This document shows, in pieces, positions 7,618-16,260 of a stretch of 64,000 nucleotides of DNA. Within the stretch, counting starts at the first letter, position 1. Each line of letters starts with the position of its first letter. The stretch comes from Anaerotignum sp. GTDB lineage: Bacteria > Bacillota > Clostridia > Lachnospirales > Anaerotignaceae. The stretch spans positions 1-64,000 of the forward strand of contig NZ_DAOUQB010000011.1 in the NCBI RefSeq assembly GCF_030625865.1. Reading direction: 5' to 3'. The position numbers were made by a program, and so were the translations under genes. The notes beneath the pieces were generated by a model. It ran no database searches. It was not told where the DNA came from and saw only the letters and a list, made by a program, of their open reading frames with translations.

Positions 7618-7800
7618 TTGGAAGCAGAAATGATTTTTACCAAGGTAATTCCCATAATTTTGGTGATTTCCATTGTGTATTATAATATGCGTAAGATGCA
7701 GAAAAATTTGAAGAATATGAAAAACGGATGCAGTGGCAGTTGCAGTGGGTGTGCCCATAGCACCAGTTGCAGTAAGCCGGAAAAAAAGGAAGAAGAATAA
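7618..7800 (+). CDS. Small Cys-rich single-pass membrane protein
   Basis: A 60-residue protein translated from TTG after TAAGGAGATGAAGAG. Residues 6-22 form one membrane helix (IFTKVIPIILVISIVYY), followed by a basic stretch and a cluster GCSGSCSGCAHSTSC, then a charged tail KPEKKEEE. The layout resembles FeoB-associated Cys-rich membrane proteins, but no feo gene is nearby. It is co-transcribed with the radical SAM gene. It could handle iron or an iron-sulfur cluster for that enzyme. It is less likely to be a peptide substrate, because the N-terminus is a membrane helix and not a leader peptide. Confidence 0.6.
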   Translation: MEAEMIFTKVIPIILVISIVYYNMRKMQKNLKNMKNGCSGSCSGCAHSTSCSKPEKKEEE

Positions 7801-7883
7801 TTTATCTTTTATTACATTGCAAGACATTTGCGTGTTAGGAAAAAATAATTTTTCAAATTTCCCATGTAAGTTTTTTATAAAAA

Positions 7884-7927
7884 ATAGCCCTTTTTGAGGT
7901 TTTTCTCAAAGGGGCTTTATTTTTTTA
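7884..7927. terminator. Bidirectional terminator
   Basis: AGCCCTTTTTGAG pairs with CTCAAAGGGGCT. T-rich runs flank it on the plus strand, and A-rich sequence upstream gives T on the minus strand. It lies between the Cys-rich gene and the convergent TIM-barrel gene, whose stop touches it. Confidence 0.75.
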
Positions 7928-8626
7928 TTTTTCAGTTGATTTTGCTTTTTGTTGTTGTTCGTGTTCCGTACGATAACGGCTCATGAGTCCGTGGAATAAC
8001 TCCATAGCAGTTGGAGGAGTAAAGCTGATTGCATTCGCTCCTGCCTCAATGGTACGTTTAATACTCTCTCTTGTCGGACCACCTGTGGCAATAATGGGAA
8101 CATGAGGATATTTTTGGCGAATTGCATAAACTACATCAGGTGTACGACTTGCGGCTGAAACATTCAAAATGCTTGTACCGGCGGCTAATCTTCCGTCTAT
8201 ATCACTGTCTGCATCTAACACTGTTACGATAATAGGTATGTCAATAATTTCATGAATATGTTGAATTACAGAATTGCTGGTAGGTGCATTTACGACAACA
8301 CCCATAGCACCAAGCGCTTCTGCATCTTTTGCTAGCATTACGACACGAGGGCCTGTAGTTGTGCCACCACCTACACCGCAAAAAACGGGGATGCTTGAGG
8401 CGGAAACAATGGCATCTGCAATGATTTGCTGAGGTGTAAAAGGATATACTGCCAAAACTGCGTCCGCATTACAGTTACGGATAATTGCGATGTCGGTTGA
8501 AAATATTAGTGATTTAATACGCTTTCCCCAGATAACAATACCACTGGCGCTCCATATTTCTTCAGGCATTGTTACAATATGTTTTCTTAATCTGCTGTCA
8601 ATACGGGGGATGTTTTTTTCAGCCAT
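7925..8626 (-). CDS. Conserved TIM-barrel protein of unknown reaction
   Basis: A 233-residue (beta/alpha)8 protein usually labelled just 'hydrolase' in Clostridia. Recognisable elements are FSTDIAIIRNCNADAVLAVY, the glycine-rich PVFCGVGGGTTTGPRVV, VVVNAPTSNSVI and a standard phosphate-binding end, IIATGGPTRESI ... GANAISFTPPT. The last motif suggests a phosphorylated substrate. No catalytic residue can be assigned with confidence. It is a single gene with a GAAAGGAGCTAGAAT start region, convergent with the radical SAM operon and divergent from the CBS-domain gene. Confidence 0.75.
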   Translation of the reverse strand: MAEKNIPRIDSRLRKHIVTMPEEIWSASGIVIWGKRIKSLIFSTDIAIIRNCNADAVLAVYPFTPQQIIADAIVSASSIPVFCGVGGGTTTGPRVVMLAKDAEALGAMGVVVNAPTSNSVIQHIHEIIDIPIIVTVLDADSDIDGRLAAGTSILNVSAASRTPDVVYAIRQKYPHVPIIATGGPTRESIKRTIEAGANAISFTPPTAMELFHGLMSRYRTEHEQQQKAKSTEK

Positions 8627-8773
8627 ATTCTAGCTCCTTTCACGATAAAAGAAATAAATAACTTTATAGAAAAGTTGTTATAATTATACAATTATTTCTC
8701 TTGTTTGTCAATAATATTTGTGAAAAATGAAAGAGAAATTAATTTGTCAAAGGTATAAAATATAAACCAAAAC

Positions 8774-8802
8774 TTGACATAGATGAGGTTTGATAATAAA
8801 CT
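8774..8802 (+). promoter_or_regulatory. Promoter of the CBS/CorC gene
   Basis: TTGACA (8774-8779), 17 bases, TAAACT (8797-8802). It lies 45 bases upstream of the TTG start. Confidence 0.65.
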
Positions 8803-8846
8803 ACATTTAGAAGAATATTTTAGTATTTTTTGGAGGATGATTTTAT

Positions 8847-9749
8847 TTGGGAACCGTAATAGGTTTAGCCATATCGTTAATTTTGAATATCGTGTTGTTT
8901 TTTTTACTTTGGAAAACAAGGGAAGAAAAAAAACGTGCGATTATTACAGAAGAAGGAATCCGCATGATGGTGGATGCCGGTGGGGATAATGGAAGTATTG
9001 ATGAAACAGAAAAAACAATGATTAATAATATTTTTGAATTGGGAAATACCTATGTTGGGGAAATTGCAACGCATAGAACGGATATTGTTGGAATTGCCTA
9101 TGATGCTTCCTTTTTAGAGATTATGAAGGTTGTTGCTGAGGAAAAATATTCCCGCATTGTTGTTTACGATGATAATATAGATAACATTGTTGGTTTGATT
9201 CATGTAAAGGACATTGTGAAATTTTTTCTTTCTGATGACAATGATAAAAACAAATTTGATTTAAAAGAAATTATTAAGAAGCCCTATTTTGTACCTTTTT
9301 CCAAAAAAACGGATGAACTTTTTCGGGAAATGCAGAGAGATAAGGTACATATGGCCATTATTATCGATGAGTACGGTGGAACAGCGGGGTTAGTTACCAT
9401 GGAGGATTTAATCGAAGAAATCGTTGGTAACATTTTTGATGAGTACGATCTGGAAGAAGAAGAAGATATTTGCGTGATTGATGAAAAAACCTATCAGATT
9501 AATGGAACGACAGATTTGACAGATGTAGCGGATTTTCTTGGAATTTCCTTTGAGGACGAAGAAGATTATGATACATTAGGCGGGTATCTCATTGGACAAT
9601 TGGGGAGAATTCCTGAAGAGGAAGAGAAACCAGAGGTTACAGTGGGTAATTGGCTTTTTCGTATAGAGAATATAGAAGAAAAGCGAATCGAAAAGGTATT
9701 GGCTTTTTATCTAGAAACACAAGAAGAAGTGAACACCGAAAAGGAATAA
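8847..9749 (+). CDS. CBS-pair / CorC_HlyC domain membrane protein
   Basis: A 300-residue protein. It has one N-terminal membrane helix (VIGLAISLILNIVLFFLLW), two CBS domains (about residues 75-130, containing YSRIVVYDDNIDNIVGLIHV, and 135-190, containing MAIIIDEYGGTAGLVTMEDL), and a C-terminal CorC_HlyC domain with the DTLGGYLIGQLGRIP signature. This is the cytosolic half of the CNNM/CorC ion-transport family. The four-helix DUF21 membrane domain is missing and replaced by a single anchor, so it may regulate a separate transporter. A TTG start at 8847 fits the GGAGGA site; the start is not certain. Confidence 0.8.
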   Translation: MGTVIGLAISLILNIVLFFLLWKTREEKKRAIITEEGIRMMVDAGGDNGSIDETEKTMINNIFELGNTYVGEIATHRTDIVGIAYDASFLEIMKVVAEEKYSRIVVYDDNIDNIVGLIHVKDIVKFFLSDDNDKNKFDLKEIIKKPYFVPFSKKTDELFREMQRDKVHMAIIIDEYGGTAGLVTMEDLIEEIVGNIFDEYDLEEEEDICVIDEKTYQINGTTDLTDVADFLGISFEDEEDYDTLGGYLIGQLGRIPEEEEKPEVTVGNWLFRIENIEEKRIEKVLAFYLETQEEVNTEKE

Positions 9750-9799
9750 TAAACAAAAGTCCTTTTCACAATATGAAAAATATATTAGGAGGGATAATC

Positions 9800-10312
9800 A
9801 TGTTAGATAACAAAGTAATAGAACTTTTAAATTCTCAGATCACTAAGGAATTTTATTCCGCTTATTTGTACCTGGACTTTGCAAATTTTTATGAATCCAA
9901 AGGCTTAGAAGGGTTTGCTAACTGGTATAAGGTACAGGCGCAGGAAGAAAGAGATCATGCTATGCTCTTTTATCAGTATATGCAAAACAACAATCAGCGC
10001 GTGGATTTTCAGGCTATTGCAAAACCCGATGTTCCCATGGAAAGCCTAATGGATCCATTAAAGGCAGCTTTGGCACATGAAGAATATGTTACTGATTCTA
10101 TTCACAAAATTTATACAGCGGCACAAGAAGTGCATGACTATCGTACCATTCAATTTTTAGATTGGTTTGTGAAAGAGCAGGGCGAAGAAGAAACAAATGC
10201 AAATAATTTGATTACCAAAATGGAGTTGTTTGGAAGTGAAGCAAAAGGTCTTTATATGCTGGATAATGAATTAAAAGCAAGAGTTTACGCTGCACCATCA
10301 TTGGTTCTTTAA
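9800..10312 (+). CDS. Non-heme ferritin
   Basis: A 170-residue ferritin subunit. The four-helix ferroxidase-site residues are present: Glu in SQITKEFYSAY (about residue 17), ExxH in QAQEERDHAML (about 50-53), and later Glu and Gln residues in KEQGEEETNANN. It oxidises ferrous iron and stores it as mineral, and also lowers oxidative stress in anaerobes. The ATG follows TTAGGAGGGATAATC. It lies 50 bases after the CBS gene and is probably co-transcribed with it. A terminator follows. Confidence 0.93.
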   Translation: MLDNKVIELLNSQITKEFYSAYLYLDFANFYESKGLEGFANWYKVQAQEERDHAMLFYQYMQNNNQRVDFQAIAKPDVPMESLMDPLKAALAHEEYVTDSIHKIYTAAQEVHDYRTIQFLDWFVKEQGEEETNANNLITKMELFGSEAKGLYMLDNELKARVYAAPSLVL

Positions 10313-10386
10313 TACAGCGAATGTTAAGAAAAATCAGTTTAATTAGCAAACGGAAGGTTTGCGGGGAATAAATGATAATTGTTTTG

Positions 10387-10413
10387 AGCGTATACGAATT
10401 TGTATGCGCTTTT
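10387..10413 (+). terminator. Terminator after ferritin
   Basis: AGCGTATAC (10387-10395) pairs with GTATGCGCT (10402-10410) with one G-T position, followed by TTT. The T-run is short. Confidence 0.55.
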
Positions 10414-10526
10414 ACTTTGCAGTAAGAGTGCTTCCTTTTTCAAGTATATGGAAGATTTTCGAATCATTCACACTAAATTTTGTCCTGCCATATTGTAAAA
10501 TAAAAAAGAATGGTGGGGGTATGGCT

Positions 10527-11327
10527 ATGACTGAAAATAATAGCAATCCTATCGAGACAAGTGACAAAATGATGATGCCTTTACCATTATCAGAGGAAGA
10601 TATTCAAGAATATGATGATTATATGACTGTGGAAAAGAACAGTGATGTAATTCGGAGGCTCTGCCCACAAGCCAATATTGTTCCAAATGTGAAAGATGTT
10701 CAAATACCAATTGTGCCGGGAATTACATTGTATAGCTATCTAAGGCTTTTTAATGCCTTTTCCTGTGTACCCAAAATAGACATTTATATAAATAACAAAA
10801 AGGTTGCTTCTGCTTTAGAATATAAATCCTTTACGGAATATTACAAGATTTTTCCAGGATATTACCGTATTCAAATTTTTGCGGCAGGGGAAACCCAAAA
10901 ACCTCTTTTGGTTACCTGTACTCATTTGATCGGTTATCTCATTTATACAGCTGCTATTACAGGAATAGAAACTAAGGCTTTTTTAGAATTGCTGAATGAT
11001 AGAATCTTTACTATTCCGGATGAAAAAGCGGCACTGCGTCTTGTTCAGTTATCACCCAATGCACCAGTAATGGACGCTTTTTTTGATGACTTTCTTGCTT
11101 TGACAGAGGTTGATTTTCGTGAAATCAGTCGCTATTTATTAACACCTTCTAAAAAGGCAAAATTAACTTTGAAGGATTATGTTAAAAAAAGTGTTTTGCT
11201 GGAACAAGGTGCCGTTCCATTAGAGAGTTTATATGTATATACAGCGTATGTAATCGGCAATATGAATGTTGAAGATGGATTAGAACTTTTAGTTAAGGAA
11301 GAGGGCATGGCGTTTTTGAGTTTTTAA
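10527..11327 (+). CDS. DUF4397 domain-containing protein
   Basis: A 266-residue protein without a signal peptide. The region PGITLYSYLRLFNAFSCVP to ETQKPLLVTCTHL resembles a DUF4397 beta-sandwich (IDIYINNKKVASALEYKSFT ... YYRIQIFAAG). A second copy starts at LRLVQLSPNAPVMDAFFDD. Function is unknown; the domain occurs in surface and sporulation-linked proteins. I chose ATG 10527 because the GGTGGGGGT site is 6-8 bases upstream; the ATG at 10521 sits on that site. It stands between ferritin and coaBC. Confidence 0.7.
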   Translation: MTENNSNPIETSDKMMMPLPLSEEDIQEYDDYMTVEKNSDVIRRLCPQANIVPNVKDVQIPIVPGITLYSYLRLFNAFSCVPKIDIYINNKKVASALEYKSFTEYYKIFPGYYRIQIFAAGETQKPLLVTCTHLIGYLIYTAAITGIETKAFLELLNDRIFTIPDEKAALRLVQLSPNAPVMDAFFDDFLALTEVDFREISRYLLTPSKKAKLTLKDYVKKSVLLEQGAVPLESLYVYTAYVIGNMNVEDGLELLVKEEGMAFLSF

Positions 11328-11420
11328 ATAGATTTTAAGAAAAAGGCTAGTAGTAAATAGAATTGTTTGTTATAATATGCCCAAAGATAATATGCAAATA
11401 CGGAACTAAAGGAGTATGCT

Positions 11421-12617
11421 ATGTTACTGAAAGGAAAAACAGTGGTTTTAGGTGTGACAGGGAGTATCGCTGCGTATAAAATGGCAAATGTGGCCAGTAT
11501 GCTGGTAAAAATGGAATGTGACGTTCATGTGATTATGACGGAAAACGCAACCAATTTTATTACTCCTATAACTTTTGAAACTTTAACAGGGAATAAATGC
11601 TTGGTAGATACATTTGATCGTAATTTTCAATTCCATGTTGCTCATGTTTCTTTAGCAAAAAAAGCAGATGTATTTTTAATAGCGCCGGCTTCGGCTAATG
11701 TAATCGGCAAATTGGCAGGCGGAATTGCAGATGACATGCTTACAACGACAGCTATGGCTTGTAATGCAAAAAAAATTGTAGCACCGGCTATGAATACCAA
11801 TATGTATTATAATCCTATTTTACAAGATAATTTGAAGAAGCTTGTTGCATACGGTTATGATATCATTCGGCCGGAAAGCGGTGTTTTGGCGTGCAGAGAT
11901 AGCGGAGATGGAAAGTTGCCCAAAGAAGAAATTTTGGTTGGGCATATTCTTCGGGAAATTGCTTGCAAAAAGGACTTGGCAGGGCAAAAGGTAATCATTA
12001 CTGCAGGGCCTACGCAAGAGAGCGTTGATCCTGTAAGATATATTACAAATCACTCTACAGGGAAAATGGGTTATGAGCTTGCCAACGCGGCGATGCTTCG
12101 TGGGGCAGAGGTTACATTGGTAAGTGGTGTAACATCTTTGGATAGACCTCTTTTCGTAGAGTATGTTCAGGTGAAGAGCGCCGGAGATATGTTTGAAGCT
12201 ATGAAGGAGAGGTTCTTGGAGAATGATATCATCATTAAGGCAGCAGCCGTTGCAGACTATAAACCGAAAACTGTTGCAGATGATAAAATGAAGAAAAAAG
12301 ACGGAGAAATGAGTATTGAATTGGATCGTACTCAGGATATTTTGAAGTATATGGGTGAGCATCGCAGAGAGGGACAGTTCTTTTGCGGTTTTTCCATGGA
12401 GACGCAGAATATGCTGGAAAATTCCAGAATCAAGCTGGAAAAAAAGAATATAGATATGATTGTTGCAAATAACTTAAAGATTGCAGGCAGTGGTTTTGGA
12501 ACAGATACAAATGTTGTAACAATGATTTCCAAGGCGGAAGAGATTCAGCTTGAACTCCTAACAAAAGAAATGGTTGCTCATAAAATTATTGATGAAATTT
12601 TGAAATTAAAGGGTTAA
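11421..12617 (+). CDS. coaBC: Bifunctional phosphopantothenoylcysteine synthetase/decarboxylase
   Basis: A 398-residue CoA biosynthesis enzyme. The N-terminal CoaC flavoprotein domain (residues 1-180) has VLGVTGSIAAYKMANV, the active-site His in FHVAHVSL, APAMNTNMYYNP and the lid Cys in ESGVLACRDSGDGKLP. The C-terminal CoaB domain starts with KVIITAGPTQESVDPVRYI and has HSTGKMGYELA and AAAVADYKPK. It makes 4'-phosphopantothenoylcysteine with CTP and decarboxylates it to 4'-phosphopantetheine. ATG follows AAAGGAGTATGCT. A single gene with its own terminator. Confidence 0.96.
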   Translation: MLLKGKTVVLGVTGSIAAYKMANVASMLVKMECDVHVIMTENATNFITPITFETLTGNKCLVDTFDRNFQFHVAHVSLAKKADVFLIAPASANVIGKLAGGIADDMLTTTAMACNAKKIVAPAMNTNMYYNPILQDNLKKLVAYGYDIIRPESGVLACRDSGDGKLPKEEILVGHILREIACKKDLAGQKVIITAGPTQESVDPVRYITNHSTGKMGYELANAAMLRGAEVTLVSGVTSLDRPLFVEYVQVKSAGDMFEAMKERFLENDIIIKAAAVADYKPKTVADDKMKKKDGEMSIELDRTQDILKYMGEHRREGQFFCGFSMETQNMLENSRIKLEKKNIDMIVANNLKIAGSGFGTDTNVVTMISKAEEIQLELLTKEMVAHKIIDEILKLKG

Positions 12618-12621
12618 TGAT

Positions 12622-12655
12622 AAAGCGTATCCTCGTATGGAGAGATGCGCTTTTT
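12622..12655 (+). terminator. Terminator after coaBC
   Basis: AAAGCG-TATCCT pairs imperfectly with AGAGATGCGCTTT, then TTTTT. Confidence 0.7.
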
Positions 12656-12847
12656 GTATATTGCCTTTGATGAGGACTTTCGTTATCAAGATAAGGAAAT
12701 GGCTGATTTTGTGAAAATATTTGTTAGAAGATTAACCTGAATAAATCCATATATTTTTTACAAAAAAAGATGTCTGCCATTAAAAAATTCAAAGGGCAAA
12801 AGGCAGAAATAAAAATATTTTAGCAAGGCAAAAAACGATGGGTTTCA

Positions 12848-12876
12848 TTGACTGTTTACTTATTTTGTGCTAAAAT
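12848..12876 (+). promoter_or_regulatory. Promoter of the transglutaminase-like lipoprotein
   Basis: TTGACT (12848-12853), 17 bases, TAAAAT (12871-12876), 34 bases before the start codon. The stretch 12656-12847 holds nothing else I can name. Confidence 0.65.
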
Positions 12877-12910
12877 TTAGTAAATATAGGTAAGGAAATG
12901 AGGTGAGAAG

Positions 12911-13936
12911 ATGATGAAAAATAATTTTAAAAATTTCATTATGTTTTTTTCTTTGATGGGTTTGCTTCTTTCGGGTTGTGGAAGTTCTACTGCTACGAAT
13001 ACACAGGAAGAAGAAACTGCCCAGTTTCCGATAGAGTTATATAATCAGAAGGATTCTTTTGAGTTGGAGGAAGCTCTGGCTGAGCCTATGGTGCCTTTAT
13101 CGGGGGATCCCAAGGCTGACGTTTTTCAGCAACCTCAGGCATCAGGCACGATAGTATATACAGCTAGTGGGAGTAATGATGTTACCATGGATGCTTCCAA
13201 TACTGCTGATGGGTATGTTATGGTGAAGTATACAGGCAATGCATCTTCAAAATTAAAGGTGATTTTGACTGGCCCAAGTGGTGTGAAGTATACCTACAAT
13301 TTAAGTAGTAAGGGAAATTATGAGACTTTTATCCTTTCAGATGGCAGTGGGAAATATTCCCTTGGTGTATATAAGAATATTGCAGCCACAAAGTATAGCA
13401 CATTATTTTCCAAAAATTTTCAGGTTTCGTTGAAAGATGAGTTTGCACCGTTTTTACGCCCAAATCAATATGTAAATTACAACGAAAACAGTCAGGTGGT
13501 AAGTTTGGCTTCTTCTCTCGTGAAGGATTGCAGCGATGATATTGAGAAGGTTGAAATCATCTACGATTATGTTGTAAAAAATATAACTTATGACAAACAA
13601 AAGGCACAAACGGTACAAAGTGGGTATGTTCCTGTTGTTGATGATGTTTTGAATGGAAAAAAGGGTATTTGCTTTGATTATGCAGCAGTTATGGCATCTA
13701 TGCTTAGAAGCCAGGGGATTCCCACAAAACTGGTTACAGGCTATACCGGTTCGGTATACCATGCTTGGATTTCTACTTATACGGCGGAAACCGGATGGGT
13801 TGAAGGGATTATTTTCTTCGATGGTACCACTTGGCGGCTGATGGATCCTACCTTTGCTTCCAGCGGGAATTCCAGCGATGCGATTATGAAATATATCGGG
13901 GATGCAAAGAACTATAAGGAAAAATATTTATATTAA
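12911..13936 (+). CDS. Transglutaminase-like lipoprotein
   Basis: A 341-residue exported lipoprotein. The signal peptide ends in the lipobox LLLSGC, giving a lipidated Cys near residue 23. Residues 60-180 form a beta-rich domain of unknown type. The C-terminal transglutaminase/protease-like domain has the full triad: Cys in GKKGICFDYAAVMASMLR, His in GSVYHAWISTY and Asp in TWRLMDPTF. It is probably anchored on the outer face of the membrane and acts on peptides or peptidoglycan-linked protein; the substrate is unknown. The start follows GAGGTGAGAAG. A hairpin at 13960-13980 without a clear T-run separates it from the pilus-like operon. Confidence 0.82.
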   Translation: MMKNNFKNFIMFFSLMGLLLSGCGSSTATNTQEEETAQFPIELYNQKDSFELEEALAEPMVPLSGDPKADVFQQPQASGTIVYTASGSNDVTMDASNTADGYVMVKYTGNASSKLKVILTGPSGVKYTYNLSSKGNYETFILSDGSGKYSLGVYKNIAATKYSTLFSKNFQVSLKDEFAPFLRPNQYVNYNENSQVVSLASSLVKDCSDDIEKVEIIYDYVVKNITYDKQKAQTVQSGYVPVVDDVLNGKKGICFDYAAVMASMLRSQGIPTKLVTGYTGSVYHAWISTYTAETGWVEGIIFFDGTTWRLMDPTFASSGNSSDAIMKYIGDAKNYKEKYLY

Positions 13937-14004
13937 TTTTAATAGTACGGGATAAACGTAACCGCTGAGTTTCAGCGGTTCGTTGTGTATATGGGGGTTT
14001 TTTT

Positions 14005-15048
14005 ATGAAAGAAAGATATTGGTCAAATGAAGAGCTTTCCGCATTTTGCCTTGAGTTTTCATTGCTTTTAAAGGCGGGTATGTCCGTTGCGGAAGGTTTT
14101 TCTATCCTATCAGAAAATGAACAGGAGTCAAAGAAAAAGAAGTTTTTATTGTCTTTATACGAAAAAACAATACAACGTGTTTCTCTCCATCAGACTATGC
14201 TGGAAGGGGAAGTATTTCCTCCATATTTGTTAAAGCTGATTTATATTGGTGAGGAAACAGGACATTTGGAAGAATGTTTTGCCTCTTTGTCTTGCTACTA
14301 CGATCAGAGGATTAGAACCCACAGGTTGCTTAAGGAAACAGTGATGTTTCCTTTGGTGCTTTTTGTGATGATGCTAGCTGTTGTGATTCTTTTATTGACA
14401 GAGGTTTTGCCAATCTTTCAGAGTGTTTTTGCCCAATTAGGTGGAACCCTTCCGGCAAGTGCTATGTTTTTTTTGCATATGGGTGTAGCCTTAAAACAAA
14501 GTAAGAATTTATTATTGCTGATTATAGGAATTTTTGTTGTTTTGGCAGTTTTAGCATGGAGAGTTGAATGGGTTCAAAGTAGAATAAAAAACTTTTCTCA
14601 ACGCCGTTTGGCAAAAATGAAATTGGGAAGATTTTCAGCGGAAGCTCAGTTTGCTTCGGTCTTGTCTATGACTATAAGCAGTGGTTTGGATACAAACAGA
14701 GCCTTGGAAATAGCGGAAGAGTTTTGTGCAGAAACTGTTTTTTGGACGAAAATACATGAATGTAAAGAAAAAACACAGCTCGGTATGCCTTTTGCAGAGG
14801 CGGTAGAGGAGGAAGGGTTATTAAAACCAATGTATTGCCGTATGCTTGCTATAGGCATAAGAAGCGGTAATATTGATGAAATATTATTGGAAATTGCAAG
14901 GAGAACGGAGGAGGATTCCTCTTTGCTCCTAACAAAAACAGCATCTATGGTAGAGCCTGCTGTGGTTGTTATTTTATCGTTGTTAGTCGGCTTTCTACTC
15001 CTTTCTGTGATGTTCCCCTTAGTAGGCATCATGAGCTCTCTGGGATAA
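14005..15048 (+). CDS. Type II secretion / type IV pilus inner-membrane platform protein (GspF/PilC)
   Basis: A 347-residue polytopic protein with two T2SSF repeats. Repeat 1 starts AFCLEFSLLLKAGMSVAEGF and repeat 2 AQFASVLSMTISSGLDTNRA. Membrane segments lie at about 115-135, 155-190 and 315-340. The conserved IYIGEETGHLEECF and LAIGIRSGNIDEIL motifs are present. It forms the platform that couples the cytoplasmic ATPase to pilin movement. It is the first gene of a tight operon of small membrane proteins ending in pilT. No PilB/GspE extension ATPase or prepilin peptidase is in the window. Confidence 0.9.
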   Translation: MKERYWSNEELSAFCLEFSLLLKAGMSVAEGFSILSENEQESKKKKFLLSLYEKTIQRVSLHQTMLEGEVFPPYLLKLIYIGEETGHLEECFASLSCYYDQRIRTHRLLKETVMFPLVLFVMMLAVVILLLTEVLPIFQSVFAQLGGTLPASAMFFLHMGVALKQSKNLLLLIIGIFVVLAVLAWRVEWVQSRIKNFSQRRLAKMKLGRFSAEAQFASVLSMTISSGLDTNRALEIAEEFCAETVFWTKIHECKEKTQLGMPFAEAVEEEGLLKPMYCRMLAIGIRSGNIDEILLEIARRTEEDSSLLLTKTASMVEPAVVVILSLLVGFLLLSVMFPLVGIMSSLG

Positions 15049-15060
15049 GAGGTGAGAAGA

Positions 15061-15369
15061 ATGAAAAAAAGCCTAGGTATAATAAAAGAATATGGTTTAT
15101 CCTTTTGTTTATTTTTTGTAGTGGGAGGATTTATTTTTTTTGGTTTGCATCAGACGAAAATGGTGCAAGAGCAGGAGGCACTTAGAATTGCAAAAGAAAG
15201 TATTATGAATGGCGCAATTCGATGTTATGCGTTAGAGGGGGTCTATCCGCCAAGCTATGAATATTTGAAAGAGAATTACGGCATTCAAATTGACGAGGAA
15301 AAGTATGCGATATTTTACGATATTTTTGCATCAAATATGATGCCGGATGTTACTGTAATTGAGAAATGA
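15061..15369 (+). CDS. Small single-pass membrane protein of the pilus-like operon
   Basis: About 102 residues: an N-terminal membrane helix (EYGLSFCLFFVVGGFIFFGL) and a soluble outer domain with GGVYPP-like sequence (EGVYPPSYEYLKENYGIQID). ATG 15061 is chosen because AAGAGGTGAG precedes it; an in-frame GTG at 15052 overlaps that site. Similar proteins recur next to GspF in Lachnospiraceae-type clusters, so it is probably a minor pseudopilin-like subunit. Its stop overlaps the following gene region. Confidence 0.6.
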   Translation: MKKSLGIIKEYGLSFCLFFVVGGFIFFGLHQTKMVQEQEALRIAKESIMNGAIRCYALEGVYPPSYEYLKENYGIQIDEEKYAIFYDIFASNMMPDVTVIEK

Positions 15370-15377
15370 GGGGAAGC

Positions 15378-15857
15378 ATGAAAAAACAAACTCGTTTTTT
15401 AGAAACGATACCGAATCTTTTGTTATTTTTTCTGTTTACTGCTTGCATGTTGGCAACGTTGCTTGCAGGGGCGAGGGTTTACCAAAGAGTTTCCTCTGTT
15501 TTGGATGCTCAGTTTTCCACAACAACTTGTATAAACTATATTTCGGCAAAGGTTCGCCATTATGATAAGCAGGATGGAATCGGCATGGGAAGGTTAGAGT
15601 CTGTTGATGCACTGGCCCTTTATGATACCTATGATGGGGAGGAATATGTTACGTATATTTATTCTTTTGATGGGTATTTAATGGAATTATTTTGCAGTGC
15701 AGATGGGCAGTTTCTCCCCCAAGATGGACAACAGATCATGCCTATTGATAATTTTAAGATATCTTTAGAAAATCAGATGCTATTTGTCCGTTGTACTTGT
15801 AAGGAGGAGGAAGAAGTAACTGTTCTAGATATACACAGCAAGGAAAGGGGGAATTGA
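15378..15857 (+). CDS. DUF4860-like membrane protein of the pilus-like operon
   Basis: 159 residues with an N-terminal membrane helix (NLLLFFLFTACMLATLLAG) and a beta-rich outer domain (YDTYDGEEYVTYIYSFDGYL). It resembles DUF4860 proteins found beside GspF/PilT genes in Clostridia. ATG 15378 has GAGGGGAAGC upstream; an ATG at 15366 that overlaps the preceding stop is the alternative. It is likely an envelope subunit of the same machine. The exact role is unknown. Confidence 0.65.
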   Translation: MKKQTRFLETIPNLLLFFLFTACMLATLLAGARVYQRVSSVLDAQFSTTTCINYISAKVRHYDKQDGIGMGRLESVDALALYDTYDGEEYVTYIYSFDGYLMELFCSADGQFLPQDGQQIMPIDNFKISLENQMLFVRCTCKEEEEVTVLDIHSKERGN

Positions 15858-15858
15858 A

Positions 15859-16260
15859 ATGAATACACGATCTAAAACCCCTTTATTTTTAATGGAAGTA
15901 GTGATTATGTTATTGGTATTTGCCATTTCCGCAAGCATTTGCCTAAAAGTTTTTGTGGAAGGGAAAAAAATATCAGAGGATAGCTATAATTTAGATAAAG
16001 CCTGCTTGGAGACCCAAAAGGCGGCAGAATACTGGCAGAATACAAAGGGCGATTTGAAGCAAACTGCTGAGCTTTTGCAGGCAAGCTTGCAAGATAACAA
16101 GTTGCAATTATTTTATGACGAGGATTGGAACCTTACGAAAAAGAATGCTGCTTTTACCCTTACCATGGAAATTGCAGGTGCAAATGCGGATATCCAAATA
16201 CAGGATCAAGAAAAAGAACTTTTTTCTTTAAAAACCGAGGCGGTGATTTTTGGTGAATGA
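15859..16260 (+). CDS. Pseudopilin-like protein with atypical cleavage site
   Basis: 133 residues. The start SKTPLFLMEVVIMLLVFAIS mimics a type IV prepilin: short basic leader, then a hydrophobic helix with Glu at the fifth position of LFLME. The residue before the presumed cleavage point is Pro where prepilin peptidase expects Gly. The outer domain (about 40-133) is helical then beta-rich. It follows the DUF4860-like gene by one base and overlaps the next gene by several bases. It is probably a minor pseudopilin, or an unprocessed relative. Confidence 0.6.
   Translation: MNTRSKTPLFLMEVVIMLLVFAISASICLKVFVEGKKISEDSYNLDKACLETQKAAEYWQNTKGDLKQTAELLQASLQDNKLQLFYDEDWNLTKKNAAFTLTMEIAGANADIQIQDQEKELFSLKTEAVIFGE

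Noticed and set aside
7618-7800. Sactipeptide-type RiPP precursor
   Set aside because: The N-terminus is a membrane helix and the adjacent radical SAM protein has no SPASM-type cysteines.
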